Assembly: GCF_026210795.1 (NCBI RefSeq)
Contig: NC_089458.1
Coordinates: 682,001-746,000 of the forward strand
Source: Rhizophagus irregularis
Taxonomy: Eukaryota; Glomeromycota; Glomeromycetes; Glomerales; Glomeraceae
Direction: 5' to 3'
Length of the DNA stretch: 64,000 bases
In this document: positions 44,018 to 54,910 of the stretch, piece by piece
Numbering within the stretch: the first letter of the stretch is position 1
How the letters are laid out: every line of letters starts with the position of its first letter
Program-made: the position numbers and the translations under genes
The notes under the pieces: model-generated
Seen by the model: only the letters and a program-made list of their open reading frames with translations
What the model was told of the DNA's origin: nothing
Databases searched by the model: none

Positions 44018-45112
44018 TTTCATTCATTTATTTATTTTATTTTATTTATTTATTTATTTATTTATCTTTTTTTTTTAAAAAAAAAATGATTTTGATTTAA
44101 AAATTCAACATTTATTGTTATTTATTTGTTTCACAATAAATATTACAAAAATATTAAAAAATATTGTTAAATGAGAAAAAAAAAAATAATAATTTTTTTT
44201 TTAGGGGATTATTTGGTTTAAAATTCATGAAAGTCACAACATATATATATTATAATCATTTGATGTTGGATATGCAGATTATAATTTAATTATTACACGT
44301 AAACATCACTTTACACCACCCCCTCATTTATCCTATATATTATGAAACATGAATTTCAAGTGTAAATAAATAAATAATAAAAATAGAATAAAGAAAGAAT
44401 AAAAAAAAAAATAACTAAACTTGAATCTTGAATTAATTTGAATTGTAGTACATTAAAAATATTTTAATATAAGGCGATTTTTTGTTTTTAAATACCCAAT
44501 TTTTTTTAAACACCCATTTTTTTTTTAAAAAAAAAATGATAGTATATTTCATATATTCAGTGTATTGATATTTTTCTGGTATATATCGTATTATATTAAG
44601 TTGATCTTTTACTAGTAATTATTTATTCATTCATTAGAATTTTTAATCATTAAACATATATTAAGTTACATTCATATCCTGATCAAAAATATATACATAT
44701 TTATATATATTATATTATAATAATAATAATATTATTATTATTGTATTATAAAAAAAAAATTTTTTTTTTTTCCCTTAATATCCTTCCATTTTAAGTATGT
44801 CGGGTATGAATCTTTTTATGTACTTAAAATACTCACAAAGAAATATAAAAGCAAATTCCAGATTGACATAATTTTTCCTTAAACAATATATATATACTTC
44901 ACTTGGTCCAAGCTTTTTTTCTTTACAATAAACTGATTGGTCGCGTGTTTTCCTTTTTTAATAATTACCTGAAAAAATTGTATATATATATGCACGTTTG
45001 TTAAACCAAAAAATTTTTCTTCACATCTAAAAAAAAAAAAAAAAAATTAATCATCAAATAATTTTTTTCATCTCTATTTCACTCTTTATTACAATTTTTA
45101 CCTCTATAAAAT
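41811..45112. other. Gene-free 5-prime region of the HMG-box gene
   Basis: 3.3 kb without a reading frame of note. It holds a TTATTCAACTTTTTAA minisatellite (about 42520-42855), (TA)n and (TTTA)n microsatellites (43980-44065) and repeated T-run/A-run tracts. Two are identical T10-A10 tracts followed by TGAT (44067-44086 and 44517-44536). A long promoter or untranslated leader is possible; the sequence alone does not show one. Confidence 0.55.
42520..42855. repeat. Minisatellite of AATTATTCAACTTTTT units
   Basis: About twenty imperfect units of 14-17 bp with the core TTATTCAACTTTTTA, grading on the left into ATTATACATCATTTTAATT-type units. On one strand it is almost free of G. Confidence 0.85.
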
Positions 45113-45748
45113 ATGAATTCCATGAACTTGAATTCATATACGATGCTTTCACCTCAATCTCCACCAATATATTCAATAATCGAACAAGTTTTATCCGAAT
45201 TAGACCCAACAGCATATTCTAAAATATTACGACAGGTTTCATTGCCGATTGAAAAATTAATCTGCCCTAAAAAAAAGTCTCGCAAAGGAAATATACCAAG
45301 ACCACAAAATTCCTTTGTAATTTATCGTCGTGATTTTATGGCCAAAGTAAAATTAAATTATGGTCATGAAATCTCTTCTAACCTACCTTTTGTATCAACA
45401 AAAGCAGCAAAATGGTGGAGTTCTGAGAACTCTGAGGTAAAAAATACTTATCAAATAATTGCCGATTTGGCAAGAAAAGTTCACATAAGAGTATACCCCA
45501 ATTACGTATTCAAACCAAAAAAACGCCCCAACAAATATACTATTAAAGATATTTTCTTTGAAGATATTCCTCCTCAACAACAAATGAACCAACCCATTCC
45601 ATCTCCTCCACTTTCAAATAGTTCAAATAGTAATAGCGATAATAATAATTCTCAACCGTTACCATCCATAAATCAATTATTATCAATTGCTGATGATAAT
45701 AATAATTATGACAGGCGTATGTGTCGTTCATTCCGTGGTCCATATTAA
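45113..45748 (+). CDS. HMG-box protein of the MATA-HMG type
   Basis: A single-exon frame of 211 codons. The HMG box lies at about residues 58-135: IPRPQNSFVIYRRDFMAKVK, then VSTKAAKWWSSENSEVKNTY and an ARKVHIRVYPNYVFKPKKR basic end. The RPxNSFxxYR start and the KAAKWW centre are hallmarks of the MATA/sex-type HMG boxes multiplied in Glomeromycotina. It should be a sequence-specific nuclear transcription factor. The N-terminus (55 residues) carries a short helical part; the C-terminus is Pro/Ser/Asn-rich and probably disordered. The first ATG (45113) was chosen because it gives the longest frame; ATGs at codons 4 and 11 are alternatives. An AAGGTAAGA word just after the stop could be a donor for another transcript form. 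Upstream and downstream are gene-free. Confidence 0.88.
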   Translation: MNSMNLNSYTMLSPQSPPIYSIIEQVLSELDPTAYSKILRQVSLPIEKLICPKKKSRKGNIPRPQNSFVIYRRDFMAKVKLNYGHEISSNLPFVSTKAAKWWSSENSEVKNTYQIIADLARKVHIRVYPNYVFKPKKRPNKYTIKDIFFEDIPPQQQMNQPIPSPPLSNSSNSNSDNNNSQPLPSINQLLSIADDNNNYDRRMCRSFRGPY

Positions 45749-46330
45749 TAATCATCATCTTGCTTAAGGTAAGATAAAAAAAAATACCACCGAATTTTTT
45801 ATATATTTCATATATTATACAAAGTCTTCAATAAGCAATAAGTTTTTTTTATATATTTTGGCAATTTTATTATTATTTAAGACATTCTTTTTTAAAAAAA
45901 AAGTTATTTCAATTATATATATGTATTTCATTTTTTATGCAAAATTATGTACAATTTTTTTTTTATCCTTTTCATCGTTCAAATAATACCTTTCGTTCTT
46001 TCGATATATTTAACTATCATTTTCGTTTTTTTTTTTAGTGAAAATCGATCGAAAAAAAAATTATTTTCTCTTTCGTTATATTATTTCGTTATCGAAAAAA
46101 AAGATTAGATTATTTTTTATGTTGATACAAGTTATATTATTATTTTTCGAATTTATATTGATTTTTTTTTTATCTATTTTTTTATTATTTTATATTCGTT
46201 TATATTTTGTTTTTTTTTATCATTTTTTATTATTGAAACTCAATTTAAACTCAATTTAAACTCAATTTAAATAAAGGGAAAAAAGATTCTTTTTCTTATA
46301 AAAATTTAAAATTTTTTTGAAAATTGTAAT
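45749..46330. other. Probable 3-prime region of the HMG-box gene
   Basis: AT-rich with T-runs and a T6-A9 tract at 45888-45902. Near 46235-46270 CTCAATTTAAA is repeated three times in tandem. No gene. Confidence 0.5.
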
Positions 46331-46675
46331 GAAAAGTATGGATTGTATGAGAAGTATGTTAATACTTTAATACTGTACCTAATTATGTTAATATTGTATC
46401 TAAGTACGATAATACTGTACATAAGTATGTCCAAGTATGTTAATACTGTACATAAGTATGTCCAAGTATGTTAATACAGTACTCCTAAGTATGCTAATAC
46501 TGTACCTAATTATGTTAATATTGTATCTAAGTACGATAATACTGTACATAAGTATGTCCAAGTATGTTAATACAGTACTCCCAAGTATGCTATGCTAATA
46601 CTGTACTCCTAAGTATGCTATGCTAATACTGTACTCCTAAGCATGTTAATACTGTACCTAAGTATGCCATTATAA
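46331..46675. repeat. AAGTATGTTAATACTGTACCT minisatellite
   Basis: About fifteen imperfect units of 20-24 bp with the core TATGTTAATACTGTAC. A higher-order copy of about 127 bp is visible: the series CTGTACCTAATTATGTTAAT, ATTGTATCTAAGTACGATAA and ACTGTACATAAGTATGTCCA appears near 46372 and again near 46500. Confidence 0.88.
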
Positions 46676-46859
46676 TTTTTTTGTTTTCATAAATCTGATA
46701 TGTGCATTTTATTTAGTTTTCTAATTTTTTTTTCCAATTTTACGAAATTTATTATAAATTTATTATGATATATTCTTTTATGTATTTCTTGGTCGCTAAA
46801 ATTGCGTTACGTGATTGTTTACTCAATTTTTTTTTGGACTATGTTAATACTATATTAAA

Positions 46860-47310
46860 TCTATATCGTATAGCTGATATCGGTTATTATCTAAGCGCGA
46901 ATATTAAGCGCGGATATTATGTGTGGATATTATTCGCGGATATTAAGCACGCACGGATATTAAACACGGATATTATGGATATTAATATTATGAGTGGATA
47001 AAGCGATATTAAGCACGGATATTATGGATATTATGAGTGAATAAAGCACGTACGGATATTAAGCACGGATATTATGGATATTATGAGTGGATATTAAGCA
47101 CGCACGGATATTATGGATATTATGGATATTATGAGTGGATAAAGACGCACGGATATTATGGATATTATGGATATTATGAGTGGATAAAGACGCACGGATA
47201 TTAAGCATTAATCACGGATATTAAGCGTAGATATTAAGCATTAGGCACATATTAAGCATGGATATTAAGCGTAGATATTGGCCGCAGATATTAACTCAGA
47301 TACTAGCGCA
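46860..47310. repeat. GCACGGATATTATGGATATTA minisatellite
   Basis: Degenerate tandem array of units made of CACGGATATT, ATGGATATTATGAGTGGATAA and AGC(A/G)C words, with unit lengths of about 12-60 bp. The array has many GATATT and CGGATATT words and is relatively G-rich on the plus strand. Confidence 0.85.
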
Positions 47311-49235
47311 GTAATTTTAAAGTTTATTACACGATTTGTTTATTAATTTCGGCCGAAATGTTTTTTTTTTTAAAAAAAATGAATATTATATATTTATCTA
47401 CAATACGAAAAAATAAATAAATTTTTGTTTCAATGAATAACAATGAACCATCTTTTTTCTTTTTTTCTTTTGTATTTTTTGTATTTTTCACTCCCTTACT
47501 CCCTCACCCTTTCACCCCCTCACTTCTTCACTGGTTCACTCCCTCACTTCTATCACCCAACTCTTCACTTCCCAACTTCACATTCCAACTTTATGTCCCA
47601 ACCCCACTTTCCTATCCCTCCCTATTTTTTTGAGTACCTACCTGTTTCGATCCTGTAAAACCTTATGTATGTAAATTATGTATTGTGAACTTTTGGTATT
47701 AAAAATGATCAAAACAAATAAATAAAAAAATTAATATTTATATTTACAATTTTATGATATTCTATCAAAAAAAAATTTTATTGGTGTGAATGAATTATGA
47801 TCGCCCATTTTCGATATACATGATTATTTATTTGATTGAAAATTTGAAATCAAAAAATCAGGGTACGAAAAGATCGCCGTGTAACACGGAAAATATGTTT
47901 TTGAACTAAAAGATCATCCGGCCAACATTTTAATAATTCTGACCAAAAAATGTTTGTAAATCGGGTCAAAGTTGAAAGTACGGGTAAGTACGGTAAGTTA
48001 GTTAGATCAAAATTGTAAATAAAATTCAAAGTTGTATTCTTTCGTTAAAATAATTTTAAAATTTGAAAAAATATATCAAATATATCATAAAGGAAAGAAA
48101 GAAATATTTATATATATATATATATATATATATGTATCCTAAAAGGAGATCAAATTTGTTTCATTTATTTGTTTAAGTTCAATGACTGTAACTTGTGTTA
48201 TTTTTTATTTTTTTTTTCCTTCAATGAGTTTTCAATTTGTTTCAATCGACAGAAAACTTTTCTAAAAATTTTTTTTTTTTTTCTGAAATCTTAAAGTAAA
48301 TCAGAAAAAAAACAACCAAGTTTTAAGACAAAGTATCTGCGATAATTGTGTTTTTAACAAAGACATTCCATGTATGTAGTTATAAAATCTGTGATAAGAA
48401 AAATAAAAACAATAAAATAAAAATAAAATAAAATTAATTACGGTAACAATTAATCGCGATAAAACGTAAAAAATTATCTATCAATTAATCCGATAACACA
48501 CTATCATTTACCTATCATTGTAATCAATCTTTGGATACAATAATAATACTGTATACGTTAATTTTGAATTATCTTATAGTAATATAAATATATATCTATC
48601 TATTATTTATTGAATATTATTTATTATTTATTATTTATTATTTATTATGATTCTATATGGAAATTTTCCATCTTCAAATAGGAATTGGACAAGTTATTGT
48701 TCGTTTGTATTATCAATATATACATATATATCTTATATATATTTGATATATACAGTAAAATATTATAAATATATTAATATATTGGGAAACATTACATGTA
48801 TTGTGTATCAAAGATTTTGAAATTATAATATAAATTATTTTAATCGTTATAAACTTGATGAGAAAAAAAAAACGTAAATTTACGCGATTTGGTAAATGTT
48901 ACAACATGGTTATAAAGAAAATTAATGGTTAAAAAAATTAAACGTTAATTATATCAATCTAAAATAGTCCGAATTATTGGGTAAAGATATTTGTATGTAA
49001 TGCATATTTTTAATATTTGTACTTTAGTTATACAACCCAGTAACTTGTTGATTTACCAAAACATTAATTTAATTAACTTATAATTTTAATATATATATTA
49101 ATATATATATATATATATATATAATATATATGTATGTATATAATTATAGACTCTACCCAAGATTATCCCTATTTTATACCTTTCATTACTTTTACCTACC
49201 TTAAGAGTTAAGACGCTTCACCGAATAATCACAAT
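47311..49235. other. Gene-free spacer with a C-rich pyrimidine tract
   Basis: It starts with a T11-A8 tract (47361-47379). A pyrimidine-rich, almost G-free tract with CTCACTCCCT/CTTCAC words lies at about 47450-47640. A (TA)n run lies at 48108-48132 and another at 49090-49125. No gene; short frames in the pyrimidine tract are low complexity. Confidence 0.55.
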
Positions 49236-49760
49236 ATGTATATCCGAATTTATTCTCTTACAATTGTAACGTTACCTTTTGATGGACAAGGAACATTTTA
49301 TTCGACAGGTTTAGGAGCATGCGGTGAATATAATAAGTAAATTGTTAATATTTTATATACCAATACGCAGATCTATCTCCGAAAGTTAAAATCTTCATTT
49401 CTTCCTCGAATGGTGCACAATTTGGTAACGGAGGTAATTCAAACAATAATTCAACTTGTGTATAAAAGGATCAAAAAGGAGTGTAACACTAAGTAAAAGA
49501 TAAGTATCCAACTTGCTCTTTTGGCAATGTGGATTTGTTCTCATGTAGTTGCCGATCTTGACAATGGCGGAGTACCTATTACTTGATCGTTTGAAAGAGA
49601 CGAAGGAGATGAAGGAGTTATACTAAAGGAGATGACACTAAAGGAGATGACACTAAAGGAGATGATCATACTAAAGGAGATGATACTAAAAGGGATTATA
49701 ACAAAGGGGATAATAATAAAGGAGGTAGTGATAAAGGGGATAAAGCCTCATAAAGGGGTA
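49236..49760 (+). pseudogene. Expansin-like (DPBB/RlpA-type) gene, broken
   Basis: The frame from an ATG at 49236 reads GQGTFYSTGLGACGEYN, the characteristic start of fungal double-psi beta-barrel (RlpA-like, barwin/expansin-related) secreted proteins. After a probable intron (49337-49370) come LSPKVKIFISSSNGAQFGNG. Further on, in shifted frames, are IKGSKRSVTLS, VKDKYPTCSFGNVDLFS and ADLDNGGVPIT, all blocks of the same fold; a stop sits where Trp would be expected. A Thr/Lys/Gly/Asp repeat tail (TKGDD units) follows, ending near 49750. At least three frame changes and one Cys-to-Tyr change (KDKYPTC) show that it is a pseudogene. It has no same-strand partner. Confidence 0.72.
49625..49745 (+). 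repeat. 15-bp tandem repeat (TKGDD units)
   Basis: Units of the type ACTAAAGGAGATGAC, eight to nine imperfect copies with period 15, one extended to 18. In the frame of the broken expansin-like gene they read TKGDD; in the longest open frame they read LKEMT. Confidence 0.85.
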
Positions 49761-49929
49761 ATATACATATACATATATGTATATATACATGTAGAAAAAG
49801 AGAATCCCGGTAAGAAGACAAATTCATCAAAGAAAGGATCGAAAGAAGACTTCATGTACTTGATTTTGTATTGTAATTGTAACTTTTTTTGTGACTTAAT
49901 AATTGTAACTTTATTTGTGACTTAATATT

Positions 49930-51480
49930 GTAAACTTTTTTGTGATTTAATATTGTAACCTTTTTTTGTGATTTAATAATTTATTTTATTAATAAATAAA
50001 TATATATATATATATTTATATTAATATCAACATAATAAATTCGGTATTAATTAAATTCACTGTTTTTTTTTTAAAAAAAAAAAAAATATTTAATTTTATT
50101 AATTTTATTATTTTATTTTGCCATTCTGTTTATTGTTTATATGGTTTTATAATAGACAAAGTTTTCCAAATTTTTCTTTGTTTATTTTTTCTTTGTAAAA
50201 AAAAATATAATTAAAAATTCTAGTTTACTAAATTTAATTTTTTTTTTTTTAAACAAAGGATGATGATATATATTCACAAAGGAAATTTATAAATTCCGTT
50301 TCAGTTAAGTTAAAAAAAAAAATATATAGTTCATTAATAATAAAAAAAAAATCTCGCATTGTACCCAAATTTTGATTTTGTATAAGAGATTTACCAAATA
50401 ATTATTATAAAAATAATCATTTGTTTGCATTAAAAAATTTTTGATGTACTTAACACATTTTTTTTTTCTTTTAGTTATTTATAGTAACAAAAATAATAAT
50501 ATATATTTTTTTGTCGAGATAATCACATTACATTATATCCAAATATTACATTATAATCCAAAAAAAAATATTATATATTTTTTTTTTCTAAATATCCCAA
50601 ATTTATCATTATCCGAAGTTTATCTAATCCCCTGATTCCGAGAATTTTTCAAATTTATTTAAATTATTTATATCCGAATTCCGAATATTTATAATTATTA
50701 TAATTATTATATATCCCAAAAAAAAATTTTTTTTTTTCGCAAAATTATTATATCCGAATTCCCAAACTTAAAATCAAAAAAAAATTTTCAGTTTTATCAA
50801 CAATATTTTTTTTTTTCGCAAAATTATTATATCCGAAAATTTCCAAATTTTATTGTATTAAAATAAATTTATTATATTAAAGTTATTAAATATTACTTTT
50901 ATATATAATTTATTTAATTACATTAATACAAATATATATATATATTGTACATATAATTTTTTTTAAATATTTATATTAAATACATTACATATTTTTTTCA
51001 ATCAGATCATTATCTTTTTTTGTTCCAATCGCTCAGAAATTTATTTCAGGAAATTCGGTTATAAATTATTTTTATATTATTGATTGAAGGTTTTCTACTA
51101 TATTCTTATCAACATTTTTAATGTATTAATGTCCGTTGAATGCTTAAACGGTAAATGTGTGGTGTAATGTGTGTTCAATTTTCGTTGATCGAATTACCGG
51201 ACGTAAATTTCCGATTTGGTTTCACAAAATATTGTTACAAAATCGGATATACACTATTATATCATATGCAAGGTAATATACCAAAAAACTCAAATAACAT
51301 AATGTAACACCTTTTCCCCTAAAAAAAAAAAAAAAAAAAAAGACAAAAAATCATTTTTAGGATCGATTGATCCTTTTTTCGTATTTGAAAATTTCGAAAA
51401 TCTATTTTTTTATTTAAAATTGTGATTAAATATGTTCCTTATTTTATTTACTGTATTTATTTATTTATTATTTTATTTAA
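49930..51480. other. AT-rich spacer, no gene seen
   Basis: It contains a T10-A14 tract (50063-50086), an approximate 80-bp direct repeat of the word TTTTTTCGCAAAATTATTAT with ATCCGAA (near 50730 and 50810), and an A-run of over 20 near 51320-51341. No coding sequence was recognised. Confidence 0.55.
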
Positions 51481-51499
51481 ATGAAATAATGATTATTAA

Positions 51500-51690
51500 T
51501 ATATACAACATGAATGTTACCAATGAAACCATTTATAATCGTAACATTAAATATTGAACCCATTTATAACATAATATTGAACCCATTTATAATCATAACA
51601 TAATATTGAACCATTTATAATAGTAAACCCATTTATAACATAATATTGAACCCATTTATAATAGTAACTAATTCAAATCCAAACCCGAAT
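51500..51690. repeat. AACCCATTTATAACATAATATTG repeat
   Basis: Five to six imperfect units of about 25-40 bp with the core CCCATTTATAA and TAATATTGAACC. Local minisatellite. Confidence 0.8.
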
Positions 51691-51714
51691 TTTAATGGAT
51701 CTTATCATTATTGT

Positions 51715-52520
51715 AACAGTGTAAACCCCCCCTGAAAAAAATAAAATTTTATCCATCTCGTGAATCCGATACCGGAAAAAACGTGGGACGGATCAACTTT
51801 TTTCACAATGCACATAAATAAATTAATATAACTTTATGTTTCCCAAAAAAAAAATGCCCATTCATACTTTTCTAGTATTTTTATGTGTTCAATTTCAAAA
51901 CCGAATTTATGGATCTTTATTATTCGACGGAATACATTTACTATTTATGGAATCAACGCGGAAGAGTGCGGATCAACTTTTTTTACAGAATTTAATGAAA
52001 GCACGTAATAAATAAAATAAATAAAATGATACTATTTCCTAAAAATAATATAAATTAAATAAATAAAAAATGCCCATTCATGACTGAAAGGTAAATTAAA
52101 AATACTTACTTTGTATTTGTATTCAAATTCAAACCCTAGATTTTTATTGATCCTACTATTGAAGTTCCCAAAAAATTCTACTCGTCCATGAACCTGATAC
52201 ATTTACATTTACGGAGACAACACAGAAGAGAAAATACGGTTCAACTTTTTCACTGATTGTAATGGAAACACGTAACAAATAAAAAATATAACTTTGTGTT
52301 TCAATAAATAAAATGTTCATTCACAATTGAAAAACAATAGACAAATTAAAAATACTTTTCTCGTGTTGTATTCAAATTCAAAACCAAGGATGTGAGAACC
52401 ATTTCACCCGTTCGTTATTATCACATATCAATTATCTGAATTTACACTTACTGGAAAAACATCACGGATCAACTTTTTTATGAAATACGTAAATGATACA
52501 AAATATATATTACATTACAA
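51715..52520. repeat. Degenerate tandem repeat of about 200-240 bp
   Basis: Four diverged units share, in order: GGATCAACTTTTTT, ACACGTAATAAATAAAAT-like, CTTTATGTTTCC-like, ATGCCCATTCAT, TTCAAATTCAAAACC-like and CTGATACATTTACGGA-like words. Units begin near 51790, 51970, 52230 and 52465. No gene. Confidence 0.65.
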
Positions 52521-53164
52521 GAATTATATTTGTCATATTTACCCTTAAATAATCAAACCATACCATCAGCACCAGCACGATCATCTCGTGACATGATGTT
52601 ACCAAAAATATGGATCGAAACATAATTAAAGATACTTTATTGAATTCAATTTTGAGTTACACCTGTTTCCCAAACTAAAAACATATTGTGAGCCGACATT
52701 ATGACATTATGACATAGTTAACTGACATAGTTAACTTTAGAAAATCTTCCGAGTTGAATGTGACAGCTCAATAATTAATAGTAGAAAGTGTTGTATAACA
52801 AAAATTAAAATATTTTATTATTTGCGGAATTGACCTCAATAATAATATTTATTATTTTTAAATTGTGTTTAATTGTTTAAACAAGATTTCAGAATTATTT
52901 TATCAAGAATTAAATATGGTCTATAATAATTATAATAATTTAGATTAATTAGATTGTTATGTTAAAATTTATTAAATTCTATATTGCTTAAAGTTGCAAA
53001 GTTGCTTTACAATCATTGCTTTTATTATTAATATTTTTAGTATTGAAATACTTTTTAACAAATTTAATATATGTAACTTCATTTTATTTATTATATTTAT
53101 TATCAGGAAAAATTTAGAATTTATATAGTAATAAAAATTATAATTTTGTATAAAAAAAAGAAAT
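52521..53164. other. AT-rich spacer, no gene seen
   Basis: Contains GACATTATGACATTATGACAT and a doubled GACATAGTTAACT word near 52700-52740. No gene recognised. Confidence 0.5.
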
Positions 53165-53267
53165 TTATGATGTAATGCTGGCCAGTGTTTTATTAGATTT
53201 TTAATTCTGGCCAAAAATATATCATAATACTGGTATGGTGATCATCACCACTGGTAAACTTAGCAAT
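53165..53267 (-). mobile_element. ACTGGTGA-family MITE, partial copy B
   Basis: The right end reads ACTGGTATGGTGATCATCAC and CACTGGTAAACTTAGCAAT, matching the family at 16849-16993 and 54758-54910 in inverted orientation. The left end is diverged or cut off at about TGATGTAATGCTGGCC. Confidence 0.6.
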
Positions 53268-53850
53268 TTTCTATTTTAAATATCATAAATTTTACATTTG
53301 CATTCCTACTATTAATTTTTAAAATACATGTAATTACAATTATTTATAACAACAAAATGTATCATTAAAAAAAATCTTTATTTAATTCAATATTTAATGT
53401 AATTGTACTAAAGTTTCCATATTAGTATTATGATGTACTTTTGAACAGAATAAAAAATCTAATAAATATTGGCAGTAATATATCATAAATTCACTGATAA
53501 TATTTAGTAATATCCTAATTATAAATAATAATTTTCTATAATAATATAAATTAATATAATTATATATATTAGATAAATTTTTAACTATAAAAAATAAGGA
53601 GATTTTATAATTTTTGAAAAATTAAATACTATTTTAATAGGATGTTTATTGGAATTAAATTTATATTTAAAAATTTTATGTAAATTAATTATTTGTAATA
53701 TATATATTATTAAACTAATAATAATTGTGATTTATTTATAAATTAATTACTAATTATATTAATTTAAAATACAATTACAATTTATATAGCATATAATTTA
53801 AAATTAAAGCTGCAATTCAAATTGTAAATTTAATATTATAATTATTATTA

Positions 53851-54486
53851 CAGTTATCACTGGATATAACAAACCTGCCATTCCAAGCGTTTTGGTTCAA
53901 TATATGGTGAATTCAATATATAATATTCATATTATATACTGAACTGTTCGGTATATGAATTTTATTTAATTAAATTATAGCAGCATATATTGTAATATTT
54001 AAAGTTCAGATAATTACTTACTATAATAGATAACACTATGTTTTATTTAAAATTTAGTTAAATCATCCTTACTTTTATCAATATTATCATTTATGGCTAT
54101 ATTTTATATGTTCAATATCACTACCACGATAATAACAAATATATTCCTTTAACAAATGTGAACAATGTTATGTATTTATTCAACTTTTTAAGTATTTACC
54201 AGCTATTCAAATGAAAATTTTATCTGATACTAACAGAAATAATTTTTTTGGTATATCTATTCTTTTATATTACTAATTAAAGTCACATGATAGTTCAGTA
54301 TACTAAATATATAACTGATATATTTAGGCTGGCTAAAATAAGTTTAGATGCGATATATAGTAATTTATTATGTGATTTCGTTATATCCAGTGTAATTAAT
54401 TATAAAAAAATCAGTTCTGTAAAACTTGGTTCAGTACAACAAATTTTCAGTACAAACAAATTCATTATTATAACCAGTAGTGACTG
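53851..54486. mobile_element. 636-bp TA-flanked element with CAGT ends
   Basis: The left end CAGTTATCACTGGATATAAC and the right end, inward, CAGTCACTACTGGTTATAAT are inverted repeats for about 22 bp, flanked by TA on both sides. This form is like Tc1/mariner-pogo elements. A possible internal remnant of a gene could not be recognised. The short plus frame at 54287-54499 lies inside and looks fortuitous. Confidence 0.6.
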
Positions 54487-54757
54487 TATATTAATTTAAA
54501 TTTTTGAATTTTACAAACTTGCTTCTTAAATTAAATAATTTGAGTTAAATCATTTTTCTAAAAATTTAATATTTTTGTAATTTTTTGCCAATATTTTGTT
54601 AATTTAAAATTTTATTAATTTTAAAAATTTTTTTAAAAAAAATTATTTGTACTATTATTCATTTTACTTTATAAAGATTTTATTTATTTGAATTTTATAT
54701 ATTTTTGATTATAATTATAATTTACATTTTTTTGAATATTTGAATAAAATTATGGAT

Positions 54758-54910
54758 ATTACTAAATATCATCAATGGTAACGGTCACTAGTAGTAAATT
54801 TATAATGTAATACTGGTTAGTGACTTAGTATTTTATTAAATTTTAATTCAAACCAAAAGTGCATTTTAATGCTGGTATGGTGACAATCACTGCTGGTGAA
54901 TTTTAGCAAT
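54758..54910 (-). mobile_element. ACTGGTGA-family MITE, copy C
   Basis: Inverted copy of the element at 16849-16993. Left end ATTACTAAATATCATCAATG, right end CTGCTGGTGAATTTTAGCAAT, core AAGTGCATTTTAATGCTGGT. Ends are more diverged than in copy A. Confidence 0.75.

Noticed and set aside
45105-45112. TATAAA word just before the HMG-box start codon as a TATA box
   Set aside because: It ends two bases before the ATG, too close to drive a transcript including that codon; in AT-rich DNA the word is frequent.
47433-47658. Two overlapping frames in the pyrimidine tract
   Set aside because: Low-complexity Ser/Pro/Leu/Phe translations in two frames of the same tract; no sign of a gene.
49632-49925. 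97-codon frame with LKEM repeats
   Set aside because: It is the 15-bp repeat read in a non-family frame; the TKGDD reading belongs to the broken expansin-like gene.
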